A DNA stretch of 13,218 nt from an uncultured Erysipelotrichaceae bacterium (GTDB lineage: Bacteria > Bacillota_I > Bacilli_A > Erysipelotrichales > Erysipelotrichaceae): positions 1-13,218 of the forward strand of contig CADBLN010000149.1 of the NCBI GenBank assembly GCA_902795525.1. The letters are read 5' to 3'. Positions 12,587 to 13,218 of the stretch are shown here, piece by piece (position 1 is the stretch's first letter; every line of letters begins with the position of its first letter). Under the pieces are notes generated by a model, which was not told where the DNA came from, searched no databases, and saw only the letters and a list, made by a program, of their open reading frames with translations. Both the position numbers and the translations under genes were made by a program.

Positions 12587-13218
12587 TTAATACAATCTAT
12601 CATTTAGAAGTCTTTTTCTTACTGATTGAACAGCATATTCCCTTAAATCATTGCCAACAAGCTTTTTAGAATCTTGGATTATAGCAGGAATCAAATCAAA
12701 GACAAACTTGGTCAATGATGGATCTTTCTTAAAATCTACTGACACAACAAACACATGCTGTATCTTTCTGTTATTAATCTTACTCATCCTTTTGATGTTG
12801 TAATATTCCATGAAAGGATGTTTTACCATCGCAGATGGCATAAACAACATGACCATATTTTGGACTACTGATCGCCACAAGCTTTCTTGAAGATATTCTT
12901 TCATACTGCCATCGTCAGCCCACTTATCATGGATAGCTTCTATCAATTGGTATATATCTTTAAACTCACAATTATTATGAATATAGAAATTACCTTCTAA
13001 TCCTGAATTCTTAACAATTGTATCCAAATCTAAAGACTTACTTAATAAGAATAACTTTAAGACCTCAAGACCATGTTTATTAATAGGATAATCAATAGAA
13101 ACATAGTCCCATTGGTAGCGATATAAGGCATCCGAAAAGTTCATGATGATGCAATCTAAATCATTTTTTTCATATTCACGCATTTCATATAATTCCAACG
13201 CCTCAATTTTTTCAATAT
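12587..13218 (-). CDS. C-terminal part of a PTS-controlled (PRD/Mga-type) regulator, 5' end beyond window
   Basis: The reading frame is open to the window edge, continuing upstream of a TTG at 13198, so the true start lies outside and only the last 210 or so residues are seen. Counting from that TTG, DLDCIIMNF followed by WDYVSIDYPIN (14-40) resembles the EIIB-like domain of PRD or Mga-type activators. FKDIYQLIEAIHDKWADDGS (79-98) with YLQESLWRS (102-110) and KIQHVFVVSVDFKKD (145-159) resembles an EIIA domain of the fructose/mannitol type. The usual phospho-acceptor PH is not in its expected place (MPSAMVKHP). The DNA-binding domain would be upstream, unseen. Position directly before the PTS operon suggests it controls that operon. 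The family assignment is inferred from pattern only. Confidence 0.45.
   Translation of the reverse strand, partial: IEKIEALELYEMREYEKNDLDCIIMNFSDALYRYQWDYVSIDYPINKHGLEVLKLFLLSKSLDLDTIVKNSGLEGNFYIHNNCEFKDIYQLIEAIHDKWADDGSMKEYLQESLWRSVVQNMVMLFMPSAMVKHPFMEYYNIKRMSKINNRKIQHVFVVSVDFKKDPSLTKFVFDLIPAIIQDSKKLVGNDLREYAVQSVRKRLLNDRLY

Noticed and set aside
1..13218. CRISPR array, insertion sequence, tRNA, rRNA or prophage element
   Set aside because: No spaced repeats, transposase or integrase motifs, cloverleaf or rRNA segments were seen on either strand.

Overview
The window looks like a low-GC Bacillota (Firmicutes) chromosome. The DNA is AT-rich, nearly every gene has a strong GGAGG ribosome binding site, and the ribosomal genes follow the classical S10-spc order. 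An Erysipelotrichia-like lineage is a guess, because no taxonomic marker was compared. All recognised genes lie on the minus strand, so transcription runs from high to low coordinates.

Region 1 (about 13218 to 10282) is a sugar-uptake module. It opens with the 3' part of a gene that looks like a PTS-controlled transcription regulator, cut by the window edge and followed by a hairpin terminator. Next come the IIB, IIC and IID genes of a mannose-family phosphotransferase permease, closed by a strong terminator. Region 2 (10231 to 7292) holds a membrane protein that resembles an M28 peptidase without its metal ligands, N-acetylglucosamine-6-phosphate deacetylase (nagA), and a ChbG/YdjC-family carbohydrate deacetylase. 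The natural reading is import and phosphorylation of an amino sugar or its oligosaccharide by the PTS, then deacetylation in the cytoplasm. No EIIA gene and no glucosamine-6-phosphate deaminase gene are in the window.

Region 3 (7291 to 7102) is the boundary between the sugar genes and the ribosomal operon. An AT-rich hairpin terminator overlaps a good sigma-A promoter. The promoter is followed by a leader of about 120 nt that is GC-rich and foldable, a candidate autoregulatory ribosomal-protein leader.

Region 4 (7101 to 1) is rpsJ-rplC-rplD-rplW-rplB-rpsS-rplV-rpsC-rplP-rpmC-rpsQ-rplN-rplX-rplE-rpsN-rpsH, tightly packed and probably one transcript; rpsH runs off the window. Most of it is ordinary. 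The main oddity is rplD (L4): its reading frame has no ATG, GTG, TTG or CTG where it should start. The only codon at the right distance from the Shine-Dalgarno is ATA, so it is either a non-canonical start or a base error. L3 and S3 also carry low-complexity C-terminal tails.

I did not find a clear new defence, mobile or CRISPR-like system. The points most worth checking are the rplD start, the S10-operon leader RNA, and the degenerate M28-like membrane protein linked to the amino-sugar genes.
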